64,000 bases of DNA from AP-15 sp963716115 (GCA_963716115.1 CAVQSZ010000024.1:62001-126000), one strand, 5' to 3'. Counted from the first letter of the stretch, positions 1 through 9,336 are shown. Translations and numbers: made by a program. Notes: generated from the letters alone by a model not told the origin.

Positions 1-2
1 TT

Positions 3-749
3 TACGTGCCGACCGGCTCGCCGCCGGCGGCCGAGACCGACGGGCCGGTCGGCGCGGCTCTGCTGGCGCGCGCCCTGGTCGCGGCCGGGGTCGCCTGCCG
101 GCTCGCCACCGACGAGCCGTGCGCGAACGCCTGCGCCGTCGCATTGGCGGCCGCCGGGGCCGCCGGGACGCCGATCGACGCCGTCGCCGTCGGGACCCCG
201 CTCGGCGGGACCATCGAGACCTGGCGCCGGGCGGGCGTCACCCATGCGGTGTCGATCGAGCGCTGCGGGCGCAGCGCGGACGGCGCGCCGCGCAACATGC
301 GCGGGCTCGACATCGGGGCCTACACCGCACCCCTCGACGACCTCTTCACGGCCGGACCGTGGGACACGATCGCGGTCGGCGACGGCGGCAACGAGATCGG
401 CATGGGCGCGATCCCCCGCTCCTTGACCGCCCGCTGCGTCGAGCACGGGGACCGGATCGCCTGCGTCACCGCGGCGCGGCGCCTGATCGTGGCCGGCGTC
501 TCGAATTGGGGGGCGTATGCGCTGATCGGGGCGCTGGCGGCGCTGCGCGTCGAGTGGCGAGCCGCGATGCTCGCCTGCCTCGACGAACGCCTCGACCGCG
601 GCATCCTCGAAGCGACGGTCGCCGACGGGCCGGCGGTCGACGGCGTCTCGCGGGCGCAGGCGCCGACCGTCGACGGCTTGCCGATCGAGACGCATCACGA
701 AAGGCTGCGCCTGATCCGCGCGCTGGTCGAGGGCGGGAATGGCCTATAG
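3..749 (+). CDS. D-glutamate cyclase family protein (DUF4392), 5' end outside window
   Basis: C-terminal ~248 residues of a DUF4392 protein; the frame is open to the window edge, so the GTG at position 6 is probably internal. Visible family blocks are PAAETDGPVGAA near the start, GDGGNEIGMG around residue 125 and VSNWGAYAL around residue 165. Characterised DUF4392 proteins (mammalian DGLUCY) convert D-glutamate to 5-oxo-D-proline. The stop overlaps the start of murL by 11 bases, which implies one transcript with murL and murD2, two genes that make peptidyl D-glutamate. Family assignment is firm. The activity here and its link to D-Glu turnover are inferred. Confidence 0.85.
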   Translation, partial: YVPTGSPPAAETDGPVGAALLARALVAAGVACRLATDEPCANACAVALAAAGAAGTPIDAVAVGTPLGGTIETWRRAGVTHAVSIERCGRSADGAPRNMRGLDIGAYTAPLDDLFTAGPWDTIAVGDGGNEIGMGAIPRSLTARCVEHGDRIACVTAARRLIVAGVSNWGAYALIGALAALRVEWRAAMLACLDERLDRGILEATVADGPAVDGVSRAQAPTVDGLPIETHHERLRLIRALVEGGNGL

Positions 750-2070
750 CGCGTTTGTCTTCGAGCGCTACGCCTACGATCCGGAACGCGCCTCGCTGTC
801 GCTCCATTACCGCTTCGAGGGCGGCCCGAGCTTTGTCGAGGAGCTGGCGTTCGATTTCGCGCCGCCGGCCCCGGCGGGGGCCGCGGCCGAGGCGCTCGAC
901 CGCATCTTCCGGCTGATATTCCTGTTCTCCGGGATCAGCTACTACAAGGCTTTCATCCCCGAAACGCTGATTTGCGAGGCCGGCGCGCTCGACCATGAGA
1001 CCGCCGATTTCTTGCAGCGGTTCTACGAGCGCGGCCTCGCCGAGTTCGCCTTCACGAATCGGCTGTCGCTGCGCGGCCATTGCCGGTTCGCCAGCAATCC
1101 GGCCCCGCCCGCGGCGCCGGTCGCGCTCGACCTGCCGCGGCGGACCTGCGCGCCGGTCGGCGGCGGCAAGGATTCGGTCGTCACCCTCGAATGCCTGAAG
1201 CGCGCCGGCGAGGATGTCGTCTTGTTCGCGCTCGGCGACGCCGAGCCGATCCGCGCCTGCATCGCGGCGGCCGGGCTGCCCTTCATCCGGGTCCGCAGGC
1301 GGCTCGACAGCCGCCTCTTCGAGCTGAACGCGAACGGCGCCTTCAACGGCCACGTCCCGATCACCGGGATCTTGAGCGCGATCGCGACGGCCTGCGCGGT
1401 GCTCGCCGGCTTCGATACGATCGCGATGTCGAACGAGCGCTCGGCCAGCGCCCCGAATTTCGAGATCGACGGCGCGGCGGTCAATCACCAGTACAGCAAA
1501 TCGCTGGAGTTCGAAGAGGATTTCTCCGACTACCTGCGCCGCCGCATCTCGCCCGACATTGCTTATTTTTCGCTGCTGCGTCCGTTGTCCGAGATCGAGA
1601 TCGGCCGGCGCTTCTCGCGCCATCGCGCCTATTTCCCGGTCTTTCGCAGCTGCAATGCGGCGTTCAGGCAATCGCCCGGCGAGCGGCGGCGGCAATGGTG
1701 CTGCGACTGCCCAAAATGCCGGTTCGTGTTCCTGGCGCTGGCCCCCTTCGTCGGCAAGGCGGAGCTGATCGCGATCTTCGGCCGCGACCTTCTGGACGAC
1801 CCGGGCCAGACCGACGGGTTTGCCGCGCTGTGCGGGCTGAGCGGGCACAAGCCCTTCGAGTGCGTCGGCGAGATCGCCGAAAGCGCCGCCGCGGCGTCCT
1901 ATCTCGCCGGCCATCCGGACTGGCGGGGCGAGGCGGTGCTGCGGCGGCTGCTCGCGGCTTACCCGTCGTTGCGCCAGGGCGACCCGGCGGCCTGGCAGGC
2001 GCTGCTCGAGACCACGGGCCCGCACCGGGTTCCGGCTCGATATTTGGCGATGCTCGATGCGTGCCGCTGA
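739..2070 (+). CDS. murL: UDP-MurNAc-L-Ala-L-Glu epimerase MurL
   Basis: 443 aa. MurL, described in Xanthomonas oryzae, uses ATP to invert the terminal L-Glu of UDP-MurNAc-L-Ala-L-Glu, giving the D-Glu form without a glutamate racemase. A PP-loop-like nucleotide motif PVGGGKDS lies near residues 138-145, consistent with substrate adenylation. A cysteine cluster WCCDCPKC near residue 320 could bind a metal, as in other PP-loop enzymes. The ATG overlaps the upstream cyclase stop and the 3' end overlaps murD2 by 14 bases. The adjacent MurD2 makes the assignment strong; an unrelated PP-loop enzyme is the only alternative. Confidence 0.88.
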   Translation: MAYSAFVFERYAYDPERASLSLHYRFEGGPSFVEELAFDFAPPAPAGAAAEALDRIFRLIFLFSGISYYKAFIPETLICEAGALDHETADFLQRFYERGLAEFAFTNRLSLRGHCRFASNPAPPAAPVALDLPRRTCAPVGGGKDSVVTLECLKRAGEDVVLFALGDAEPIRACIAAAGLPFIRVRRRLDSRLFELNANGAFNGHVPITGILSAIATACAVLAGFDTIAMSNERSASAPNFEIDGAAVNHQYSKSLEFEEDFSDYLRRRISPDIAYFSLLRPLSEIEIGRRFSRHRAYFPVFRSCNAAFRQSPGERRRQWCCDCPKCRFVFLALAPFVGKAELIAIFGRDLLDDPGQTDGFAALCGLSGHKPFECVGEIAESAAAASYLAGHPDWRGEAVLRRLLAAYPSLRQGDPAAWQALLETTGPHRVPARYLAMLDACR

Positions 2071-3418
2071 CCTCGGCGGCAAGCGGGTCGCGGTCTGGGG
2101 CCTCGGCCGCGAAGGCCGCGCCGCGATCGGGATGCTGCGGGCGCATCATCCGGCGATGCCGCTGCTGCTGCTCGACGACGCGCCCGACGCCCATCCGCCG
2201 CAGGGGCTCGGCGGCGATGTCGTCTGCGCCTTCGGGGCCGGGCCGATCGCCGATGCGCTGGGCGGGGTCGACGCGATCGTCAAATCGCCCGGCGTCAGCC
2301 TCTATCGCGACGAGATCCGGGCGGCCCGCGGCAGGGGCGTCGAAGTGACCTCGCTCCTCAATCTGTGGTTTGCCGAGCGGCGCGACATCGCGACCATCTG
2401 CGTCACCGGCACCAAGGGCAAGAGCACCACGGCGGCGCTGATCGCGCACATCCTGCAAAAGCTCGGCCGCAAGACGGCGCTGGCCGGCAACATCGGCGTG
2501 CCGATCACCGCGATCGACGGCGCCGCCGCCGACTACGCGGTCATCGAGCTGTCGAGCTATCAGACCGCCGATTTCGACGGCGTTTGCGACCTTGCCGTGC
2601 TGACCTCGCTCTATCCCGAGCACATCGACTGGCATCGCTCGGTCGAGAACTACTATCGCGACAAGCTCAATCTGCTGGCCCACAGCCGGGGCGAGATCGT
2701 CAACCGCGACGCCGCCGACAGGATCGGCGCGATCATCGGGCGACGGACCGCGCCGAGCTCGCCGTTCAACGACGAGAACGCCCTGCACGCCCGCGGCGGC
2801 GCGGTCTTCGACGGCGGCGATCGGGTCGGCGCGGTGCGCAACCGTTATCTCGCCCGGCCGCACAACCTTTCGAACCTGTGCGCGGCGCTGACCGCGGCGA
2901 AGAGGCTCGGCGTCGACGCGGCCGCGGCGCTCGACGCCGCCGATGATTTTCAGGCGTTGCCGCACCGGCAGCAGGAGCTCGGCGCGATCGGCGATGTGCT
3001 GTTTGTCAACGACAGCATCTCGACCGTGCCGGAATCGACGATCGCGGCCTTGTCGGTCTATGCCGGCCGCGCCATCACCCTGCTGGTCGGCGGCTACGAC
3101 CGCGGCGTCGATTACGGCGCGCTGGTCGAGCGGATCGCCGCCGGCGCGGCGAACGCGGTCATTTGCATGGGCGCCAGCGGCGAGCGCATTTTCGCGCAGG
3201 CGCGGGCGGCGATGGCCGGACGGGATGGCGGGCTCCATCAAGCGCGGTCGATGGCGGACGCCGTCGCCTGCGCCAGGCGGGTGACGCCGGCGGGCGGCGT
3301 CGTGCTGCTGTCGCCGGCCGCGCCGAGCTACGGCTGCTACCGCGATTTCACCGAGCGCGGGAACGATTTCGCTGCGACAGCCGGGTTTTCGGGCGCGCCG
3401 TCAAAGGGTGTCGGGTAA
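2057..3418 (+). CDS. murD2: UDP-MurNAc-L-Ala--L-glutamate ligase MurD2
   Basis: 453 aa Mur ligase. The N-terminal nucleotide-sugar domain begins KRVAVWGLGREG, followed by the ATP-binding P-loop GTKGKSTTAAL near residues 115-125 and a central block ending YPEHIDWH. The C-terminal ligase domain contains NDSISTVPESTIAAL. MurD2 adds L-Glu, unlike classical MurD, which adds D-Glu; MurL then epimerises the product. The pairing with MurL is what separates it from MurD. A canonical murD would normally sit in the dcw cluster, which is not in this window. The stop overlaps the next start by one base (TAATG). Confidence 0.88.
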   Translation: MRAADLGGKRVAVWGLGREGRAAIGMLRAHHPAMPLLLLDDAPDAHPPQGLGGDVVCAFGAGPIADALGGVDAIVKSPGVSLYRDEIRAARGRGVEVTSLLNLWFAERRDIATICVTGTKGKSTTAALIAHILQKLGRKTALAGNIGVPITAIDGAAADYAVIELSSYQTADFDGVCDLAVLTSLYPEHIDWHRSVENYYRDKLNLLAHSRGEIVNRDAADRIGAIIGRRTAPSSPFNDENALHARGGAVFDGGDRVGAVRNRYLARPHNLSNLCAALTAAKRLGVDAAAALDAADDFQALPHRQQELGAIGDVLFVNDSISTVPESTIAALSVYAGRAITLLVGGYDRGVDYGALVERIAAGAANAVICMGASGERIFAQARAAMAGRDGGLHQARSMADAVACARRVTPAGGVVLLSPAAPSYGCYRDFTERGNDFAATAGFSGAPSKGVG

Positions 3419-3690
3419 TGCCGGACTCGTCTTTTCGGGGCGTGGGCGACAAGCGCGCGGCGGCGCGGCTATTTTGCGCGCTGACCTTCGCGCTCGGCGC
3501 CGTCGCCGGCTGCGAGGGCCCCAAGCCGTTCCTGCTCCAAGGCGACGCCAGCTCGGTGGAGGTCGGCTTCAGCCTCGATCTGGCGGGCGCCACCGCGCTC
3601 GCCAAGAAGCATTGCGCGCAGTACGAGCGCGCCGCGCGCTTTCTGGACGCGCAGGAGAACGTCGCCTATTTCGACTGCGTCAAGCCGTAG
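3418..3690 (+). CDS. small putative lipoprotein
   Basis: 90 aa. The start overlaps the murD2 stop by one base, so it is probably translationally coupled. There is an N-terminal signal with hydrophobic core LFCALTFALGAV and a lipobox ending AVAGC, so the mature protein should be lipid-anchored at about Cys31. The rest is short and has two further cysteines (KKHCAQY and YFDCVKP), possibly a disulfide. I recognise no family. Its position suggests an envelope role with the peptidoglycan genes, but that is only inference. Confidence 0.65.
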   Translation: MPDSSFRGVGDKRAAARLFCALTFALGAVAGCEGPKPFLLQGDASSVEVGFSLDLAGATALAKKHCAQYERAARFLDAQENVAYFDCVKP

Positions 3691-3736
3691 CGCCTTCCTG
3701 CCGCCGGGTGCGCCGCGCCTCGCCCTGCTGTGGCTG

Positions 3737-4852
3737 GTGGGCGTCGATCTGCGCCTGACCGTGCTCGCGACGCCGCCGGTCCTGCCGCTGATCCATCAAG
3801 AGCTCGGATTGAGCGAAAAAGCGGTCGGCGCCCTTTCCGGGCTGCCGGTTCTGCTGTTCGGGCTGGCCGCGGTCGCCGGCTCGCTGCTGATCGCGCGGAT
3901 CGGCGCGCGCCGCGCCTGCGCCCTCGGGCTGCTGATCGCCGCCGCGGCCGGGGCCGGGCGCGGGATCGGGCCCACGGCGCCGATGCTGTTCGGCATGACC
4001 TTCCTGATGGCGGTCGGGATCGCCATCGTGCAGCCGACGCTGCCCTCGCTCGTCAGCCTGTGGTTTCCGCGGCGGCTGGGCTTCGCCACGGCGGTCTACG
4101 CCAACGGCCTGTTGATCGGCGAAGCGCTGCCGGCGGCGTTGACCATCCCGCTGATCCTGCCGCTGGTCGGCGGCGACTGGCGGGCGAGCTTTGTATTCTG
4201 GTCCGTTCCGCTGGCCGCGACGGCGGTGCTGCTGGCGCTGCCCTCGATGCGGGCTGCGAGAACCGCGACGGCGCCGTTGCGCTGGTGGCCCGACTGGCGC
4301 GACCGCCGCACCTGGCAGCTGGGCCTGATCCAGGGCGGCACCGGCGGCCTCTATTTCGCCTCGAACGCCTTCATCCCGGACTATCTCCATTCGGCCGGCC
4401 GGCCCGAGCTGGTCGGCCTCTGCCTCGGCCTGCTGAACGTGGGCCAATTGCCGGCCTCGGCGGCGATGCTGCTGTGGGCGCGGCGGCTCGCCGGCGGCAG
4501 GCGGGCGCTGCTGACGATGCCGATCATCGCCGTGCTCGGCCTTGCCGCCTTTTTGACCGCGGGGCCGTGGACGGCGCCGCTCGGCGCCGCGATCGTCGGC
4601 TTCTGCGGCGCCTTCATGCTGGTCCTGACCCTGGCGTTGCCGCCGCAGATCGCCGCCTTGCACGATGTCCACCGGCTCTCGGCCGGAATGTTCACGATCG
4701 GCTATATGGTCGCCTGCGCGATCCCGATCCTCGGCGGCGCGGTCTGGGACGCGACCGGCGTCCCGGCGAGCGCGTTTCTCGCGCCCGGCCTCGCCGCCGC
4801 CGTGATCCTCGGCGCCGCGCTGACGGTTCGCCTGCCCGATCCCGACCGGTAA
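3737..4852 (+). CDS. MFS transporter, CynX/NimT-like
   Basis: 371 aa, polytopic, about eleven to twelve membrane segments, with the MFS loop RIGARRACALG after helix 2. It resembles the CynX/NimT group (cyanate or nitroimidazole-type transporters); the substrate is unknown. The GTG at 3737 starts inside the first helix. In-frame residues before it (LPPGAPRLALLWLV) fit helix 1 of this family, but no ATG, GTG or TTG precedes them. A CTG at 3698 is the nearest plausible start, so either the start is non-standard or the base is wrong. Confidence 0.8.
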   Translation: MGVDLRLTVLATPPVLPLIHQELGLSEKAVGALSGLPVLLFGLAAVAGSLLIARIGARRACALGLLIAAAAGAGRGIGPTAPMLFGMTFLMAVGIAIVQPTLPSLVSLWFPRRLGFATAVYANGLLIGEALPAALTIPLILPLVGGDWRASFVFWSVPLAATAVLLALPSMRAARTATAPLRWWPDWRDRRTWQLGLIQGGTGGLYFASNAFIPDYLHSAGRPELVGLCLGLLNVGQLPASAAMLLWARRLAGGRRALLTMPIIAVLGLAAFLTAGPWTAPLGAAIVGFCGAFMLVLTLALPPQIAALHDVHRLSAGMFTIGYMVACAIPILGGAVWDATGVPASAFLAPGLAAAVILGAALTVRLPDPDR

Positions 4853-4986
4853 GCGGCTTGGAATCGTGAACTTTCGGCAAATAGCCCCGGATTGCGTCTT
4901 GCTGCGCGCCGCGCGGGCACGGTAATTCTGGCCCGGCGTTCGGCGGCGCACAAATGGGCGGCGCACAAACGGAAGGCGAAAACGCG

Positions 4987-5613
4987 ATGACCATCGAGCT
5001 GCACACCTGGAACACCCCGAACGGCCGCAAGATCAGCGTCGCGCTCGAAGAGATGGGGCTGCCCTACAGCGTCAAGCCCGTTAACATCGGCAAGGGCGAG
5101 CAATTGCAGCCGGCGTTCGTCAAGATCAGCCCGAACAGCAAGATCCCGGCGATCGTCGACCCTGAGGGCCCCGGCGGGCGGCCGATCAGCATCTTCGAGT
5201 CGGGCGCCATCCTGATCTATCTCGGCGAGAAGACCGGCAAGTTCTGGCCCGCCGATCTGCGCGGCCAGGCGCCGGTGCTCGAATGGCTGATGTGGCAGAT
5301 GGGCGGCTTTGGCCCGATGCCCGGCCAGGTGCATCATTTCCTGCAGGTCGCCAACGAGCAGGACCGGCGCTACGGCCTCGAGCGCTACTCGAAGGAAACC
5401 CGGCGGCTCTATGGCGTGCTCGATCGCCGGCTCGGCGAGGTCGCCTTTGTCGCGGGCGACATCTCGATCGCCGATTTCGCCATCCTCGGCTGGGCCTGGC
5501 GGCACGAGCGCCATCAGGTCGACCTTGCCGACTTCCCCAACGTCAAGCGCTGGTACGAGACGATCATGGCGCGCCCGGGGGTCAAGCGCGGCTTCGACGT
5601 CGCTCTCAGCTAA
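4987..5613 (+). CDS. glutathione S-transferase, YfcG/YghU-like (Nu class)
   Basis: 208 aa. I chose the ATG at 4987 because a GGAAGGCG ribosome site lies just before it and the protein then begins MTIELHTWNTPNGRK, as in YfcG/YghU. The N-terminal thioredoxin-like domain has the TPNG active-site segment (Thr10, Asn12), typical of Nu-class enzymes with disulfide-bond reductase activity. The cis-Pro segment NSKIPAIVD and ESGAILIYL of the glutathione site follow. The C-terminal helical domain has the usual GDISIADFAI motif. Probably a cytosolic thiol/disulfide enzyme. It stands alone, with no obvious operon partner. Confidence 0.85.
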   Translation: MTIELHTWNTPNGRKISVALEEMGLPYSVKPVNIGKGEQLQPAFVKISPNSKIPAIVDPEGPGGRPISIFESGAILIYLGEKTGKFWPADLRGQAPVLEWLMWQMGGFGPMPGQVHHFLQVANEQDRRYGLERYSKETRRLYGVLDRRLGEVAFVAGDISIADFAILGWAWRHERHQVDLADFPNVKRWYETIMARPGVKRGFDVALS

Positions 5614-5728
5614 AGCAAGGCCGGCGCGGCGGCACGAGCCTCGCCCGCGCCGCCGCTGTCCTGTTCCCGGGCGCGCGGCCGGCCGGGCATGATATGTACG
5701 TGAGATTGCGAGCGCAGGCGGTTGCTCA

Positions 5729-8494
5729 ATGCGTCGGTCCCACGGCTGCACCTTTCGCGCGATGAGGCGAGGCCTTCTCGCCCAGATGTCGCTGACGGCG
5801 GCCTATGTGGTCAGCGGCAAGCTCGGGTTGCTGCTGGCCGTCCCGCCGGGCTACGCCTCCCCGATATTTCCGCCGGCGGGCATCGCGATGGCGGCGATGC
5901 TGATCTGGGGGCGGGCTGCCCTTCCTTGGGTTGCTCTCGGCTCGTTCCTGCTCAACGCCTGGATCGGCTACGCCGCCGATCAGCGGCTCGGTGCGGTCGG
6001 CCTCGCCGCGGCGGCCGTTATCGCCCTGCCGTCGGCGTTGCAGGCTTGTGTGGGAGGTTGGGCGTTGCGGCGGGCGGTGGGCTGGCCGGCGCCCCTCGAC
6101 AACGGGCGTGACCTGTCGCGCTTCCTGCTGCTCTCCCCGCTGTGCTGCCTGACGAGCGCGACCGTGTCGCTCGCCGGGCTGTTCGCGTTGGGCGTCGTGA
6201 CGCGGCCGGATCTGGCGACGAGCTGGCTTTCGTGGTGGATCGGCGACACCCTGGGCGTGCTGGTGGTGCTGCCGCTGATGCTGGTCGTCGCCGGCGAGCC
6301 GCGCGACCTGTGGCGCCGCCGCGCGGTCACGGTGGCGCTGCCGATGGTCCTGTTCTTCGCGCTGTTCGTCGCGATCTTCGTGCGCGTCAGCAAATGGGAG
6401 CATGACGAGGCGCTGCTGGATTTTCGCCTGCTTTCCCGCCAGGTGGTCGACAAGATCCATGCCGGGCTCGATGAGCAGGACGTCTTTCTCGAGCAGCTGG
6501 AGAGCTCGTTCAGCGGGCCGACCATCCCGTCGCGGGCGGATTTTCACCGTCTGGTGCAAAATCTGCTGCAGCGCTTTGCGACGATTCAGGCGGTCAAGTG
6601 GGCGCCGCGCGTCGACGACCCGCGGCGGGCGGCCTTCGAGGCGGCGCAGCAGGCCGACCTGCCGGGGTTCGAGATCCGCGAGGTCGATGCTTCGGGGAGC
6701 CGCCGCCGGGCCGCAGCGCGGGCGCGCTACTATCCGGTGACCTATGTCGAGCCCTTGAAGGGCAATGAGCACATCGTCGGCTTCGACCTTGCGTCGGAGG
6801 CCGGCCGGAAGGCCGCGATCGAGGAGACCCTGAGCACCGGTGCCGTCGCCGCGACGCCGCCGATCCGCCTTGTCCAGGAAGAGGGCGAGCAGCTCGGCAT
6901 TCTCCTCGTCTTTGCGGTGCATGACGGCCCCAACGGCGCCGGGGTGGTTTCGGTGGCGCTGCGGATGGGCACGTTCATGGATGGGCTCCTCGCGCCGGTG
7001 AACGGGATGCTTTGCGCGCGGGTCGTCGACCTGCAAGGGAAGAGCACGATCTACACCGGCTTTCCGGCCGCCCCCACCGACGCCGCGTATGAGGAATTGT
7101 TCGGCTTCGGGGGTCACCGCTACGACGTTCAAACGGCGCCGACCCCCGCCTACCTGGAAAGACACCGCCGGTGGCAGAGCTGGGCGGTGCTGGTCGCCGG
7201 CGTCTTCAGCACCGGTCTCCTCGGCGCCTTGCTGATGCTCGGCACGGGCTACGCCCGCCGCGTCGAAACCGAGGTGGACGAGCGCACCCGGGACCGCGAA
7301 ACGATCAATCGCCGGCTGGAAATCGAGGTCAAGGAGCGGCGCCACGCCGAGACCGCGCTGCGCCAGGCCCAGAGGATGGAGGCGATCGCCCATTTGACCG
7401 GCGGGATCGCGCACGATTTCAACAATCTGTTGACGGTGGTGAGCGGCAATGCCGAGCTGATGCGCGACAACGCCGCCGACGACACGGTTCGCCGCCGCGC
7501 CGCCGCGATCGTTCGAGCCTCGGAGCGCGGCGAGCGCCTGACGCGGCAGCTGCTCGCCTCGACGCGGCCCCACACGCCGCGCTCGGAGCCGGTCGATCTG
7601 CGCGAGCGCACGCGGGAAATCGCCGACATGCTGTCGCGCTCGCTGCGGTCGGACATCGCGGTCAGCGTCGAGATGCCGCGCGATCTGTGGCCGGCCGCGA
7701 TCGACCCCGCCGAATTCGAGCTCGCCCTGCTCAATATCGCGGTCAACGCGCGGGACGCGATGCCGCACGGCGGGGAGTTCCGCATGACGGCCGGCAACCT
7801 CGCCCGCAAGGCCGGCGATCCGGCCGGCGGCGGGCTGGTCGGCGAGTTTATCGCCGTCACCTTGACCGATACCGGCAGCGGCATGAAGCCCGAGGTGCTG
7901 GCGCACGCGTTCGAGCCCTATTTTACAACGAAGGAGGAAGGCGTCGGCTCGGGCCTCGGCCTCTCCCAGGTCTACAGCTTCGCCAGGGAGAGCAGGGGCG
8001 CGGCGACGATCGAAAGCGCCCCCGGCAAGGGCGCCTCGGTGACCCTGCTGCTGCCGCGCGCGAGCGTCGCCGCGGTTGCCGCGCCGCGCCCCGGCGCGGC
8101 CGTCGCGCGCCCGGCGGCGGCCCGCATCCTGTTTGTCGAAGACGACCGCGAGGTCGCGCAGGTCACGGCCGAGCTGCTGCGCGACATCGGCTACGAGGCG
8201 GTCGAGGCGCATGACGGCGAGGCCGCGCTCTCGGCGCTGGAGCGCGACCCGGCGATCGCGCTGGTGTTGTCGGACATCGTCATGCCGGGCCGGGTCAGCG
8301 GGCTGGATTTGGCGCGCGCCCTGCGCGAGCGCCGCCCGGAGCTGCCGGTCCTGCTCGCCACCGGCTACAGCGAATACGGCGCGGCGGCGGCGGGCGAGGG
8401 CTTCGCGCTGGCCCCCAAGCCCTATCGCCGCGAGGCGCTGGCCGCCGCGATCCGGGCGGCGCTGGAGCGCGCCCAGACCGCCGCCGCGTCGTGA
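5729..8494 (+). CDS. MASE1/CHASE hybrid sensor histidine kinase with receiver domain
   Basis: 921 aa. An N-terminal MASE1-type membrane sensor (about residues 15-220, many hydrophobic helices) is followed by a CHASE-like periplasmic domain (about 225-450) and one more membrane helix near 490-510. Next come a HisKA domain with phospho-acceptor His ~562 in GGIAHDFNNLL, HATPase motifs NIAVNARDAM (N box), DTGSGM and GSGLGLSQVYSF, and a C-terminal receiver with acceptor Asp ~849 in LVLSDIVMPG. With no output domain or adjacent regulator, the partner is elsewhere. A second ATG at 5762 would remove eleven residues. CHASE suggests a small extracytoplasmic ligand, not identifiable here. Confidence 0.88.
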   Translation: MRRSHGCTFRAMRRGLLAQMSLTAAYVVSGKLGLLLAVPPGYASPIFPPAGIAMAAMLIWGRAALPWVALGSFLLNAWIGYAADQRLGAVGLAAAAVIALPSALQACVGGWALRRAVGWPAPLDNGRDLSRFLLLSPLCCLTSATVSLAGLFALGVVTRPDLATSWLSWWIGDTLGVLVVLPLMLVVAGEPRDLWRRRAVTVALPMVLFFALFVAIFVRVSKWEHDEALLDFRLLSRQVVDKIHAGLDEQDVFLEQLESSFSGPTIPSRADFHRLVQNLLQRFATIQAVKWAPRVDDPRRAAFEAAQQADLPGFEIREVDASGSRRRAAARARYYPVTYVEPLKGNEHIVGFDLASEAGRKAAIEETLSTGAVAATPPIRLVQEEGEQLGILLVFAVHDGPNGAGVVSVALRMGTFMDGLLAPVNGMLCARVVDLQGKSTIYTGFPAAPTDAAYEELFGFGGHRYDVQTAPTPAYLERHRRWQSWAVLVAGVFSTGLLGALLMLGTGYARRVETEVDERTRDRETINRRLEIEVKERRHAETALRQAQRMEAIAHLTGGIAHDFNNLLTVVSGNAELMRDNAADDTVRRRAAAIVRASERGERLTRQLLASTRPHTPRSEPVDLRERTREIADMLSRSLRSDIAVSVEMPRDLWPAAIDPAEFELALLNIAVNARDAMPHGGEFRMTAGNLARKAGDPAGGGLVGEFIAVTLTDTGSGMKPEVLAHAFEPYFTTKEEGVGSGLGLSQVYSFARESRGAATIESAPGKGASVTLLLPRASVAAVAAPRPGAAVARPAAARILFVEDDREVAQVTAELLRDIGYEAVEAHDGEAALSALERDPAIALVLSDIVMPGRVSGLDLARALRERRPELPVLLATGYSEYGAAAAGEGFALAPKPYRREALAAAIRAALERAQTAAAS

Positions 8495-8504
8495 CCGCCG
8501 GCCT

Positions 8505-8529
8505 CCTGGATTGGTGGAGTCGCCTGGAT

Positions 8530-8540
<11 letters not shown>
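8505..8540. repeat. 18-bp tandem duplication covering the tRNA-Ala 3' end
   Basis: Two copies of cctggattggtggag followed by tcg or ccg (8505-8522 and 8523-8540, 17 of 18 identical). The second copy includes the CCA end and part of the acceptor stem of the tRNA gene. It could be a replication-slippage duplication or a scar of an integration site. Confidence 0.75.
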
Positions 8541-8605
<65 letters not shown>

Positions 8606-8622
8606 GTCGCGAAACGGCCGCG

Positions 8623-8651
8623 ACTATGGTGACCCGGCCGCGGGCTGTCAA
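8623..8651 (-). promoter_or_regulatory. sigma-70-type promoter for tRNA-Ala
   Basis: On the minus strand a perfect -35 TTGACA (8646-8651) and -10 CATAGT (8623-8628) are separated by 17 bases. The expected transcription start lies a few bases before the mature tRNA 5' end at 8605. Confidence 0.75.
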
Positions 8652-8736
8652 GCGCGGCTCCCGACCGGCGTTGCTTGCGGACCCGCACTCCTGACGCTAG
8701 GTTCGCCGCGCCACTTGCCGCCGAGGTTCCGCTCAG

Positions 8737-9015
8737 ATGCTCGCCTTCCTGCGCCTCGTCGACACGGTTATTACGATCTACATCTGGCTGTTGATCGCCC
8801 AGGCGGTGCTGAGCTGGCTTGTCGCTTTCGGCGTCGTCAACCGGCACAACCGCTTCGTCGCCGTGGCCGGAGATTTTCTCTGGCGGATCACCGAGCCGGT
8901 GCTGCGGCCGATCCGCCGCGTCCTGCCCGACCTCGGCGGCATCGACGTCTCGCCGGTGGTCCTGATCCTGCTGCTGTATTTCGCCCGCAACCTGATGTTC
9001 GAATACCTTGCCTGA
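8737..9015 (+). CDS. YggT family membrane protein
   Basis: 92 aa with two hydrophobic segments flanking a conserved amphipathic middle. The blocks VLSWL near residue 25, the central RITEPVLRPIRR and the final IDVSPVVLILLL match the YggT family (CCB3/YggT), linked to cell division, osmotic tolerance or membrane-protein assembly in different organisms. Full family length. It overlaps the next gene by eight bases, and YggT followed by DUF167 is a common bacterial pair. Confidence 0.9.
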   Translation: MLAFLRLVDTVITIYIWLLIAQAVLSWLVAFGVVNRHNRFVAVAGDFLWRITEPVLRPIRRVLPDLGGIDVSPVVLILLLYFARNLMFEYLA

Positions 9016-9325
9016 CGGCCCGCTGACCGCGGCGCGGGACGGGCTGCGCATCGCCGTGCGCCTGTCGCCGCGGGCCAGGGCCGATCGGCTCGCCGCCGCC
9101 GCCGGCGGCGTGATCAGGGCCGCGGTCACCGCGCCGCCCGAGGACGGGCGCGCCAACGAGGCCTTGCTGCGGCTGCTGGCGCGCGCCTGGCGCGTGCCGC
9201 GCCGCAACCTGTCGATCGTCTCCGGCGCCGCCAGCCGGAACAAGGTCGTGCGCATCGCCGGCAATCCGCAGCAGCTGGCCGAAAAGCTCGCCGGCGCGAT
9301 CCCCGACCTGCCGGCGGACGGCTGA
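9008..9325 (+). CDS. DUF167 (YggU) family protein
   Basis: 105 aa, TTG start inside the end of yggT. The family core is visible: VRLSPRARADRL, then APPEDGRANEALLRLLA and SGAASRNKVVRI, which is the characteristic GxxGRxKxV-like end of DUF167. The family has a small alpha/beta fold and no firmly assigned function. It is expressed with yggT by position. Confidence 0.88.
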   Translation: MPDGPLTAARDGLRIAVRLSPRARADRLAAAAGGVIRAAVTAPPEDGRANEALLRLLARAWRVPRRNLSIVSGAASRNKVVRIAGNPQQLAEKLAGAIPDLPADG

Positions 9326-9336
9326 GAGGTCTTCGG

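Noticed and set aside
466..2082. 538-codon minus-strand frame across murL
   Set aside because: Arg/Ala/Gly-rich antisense shadow of a well-supported gene, without recognisable domains.
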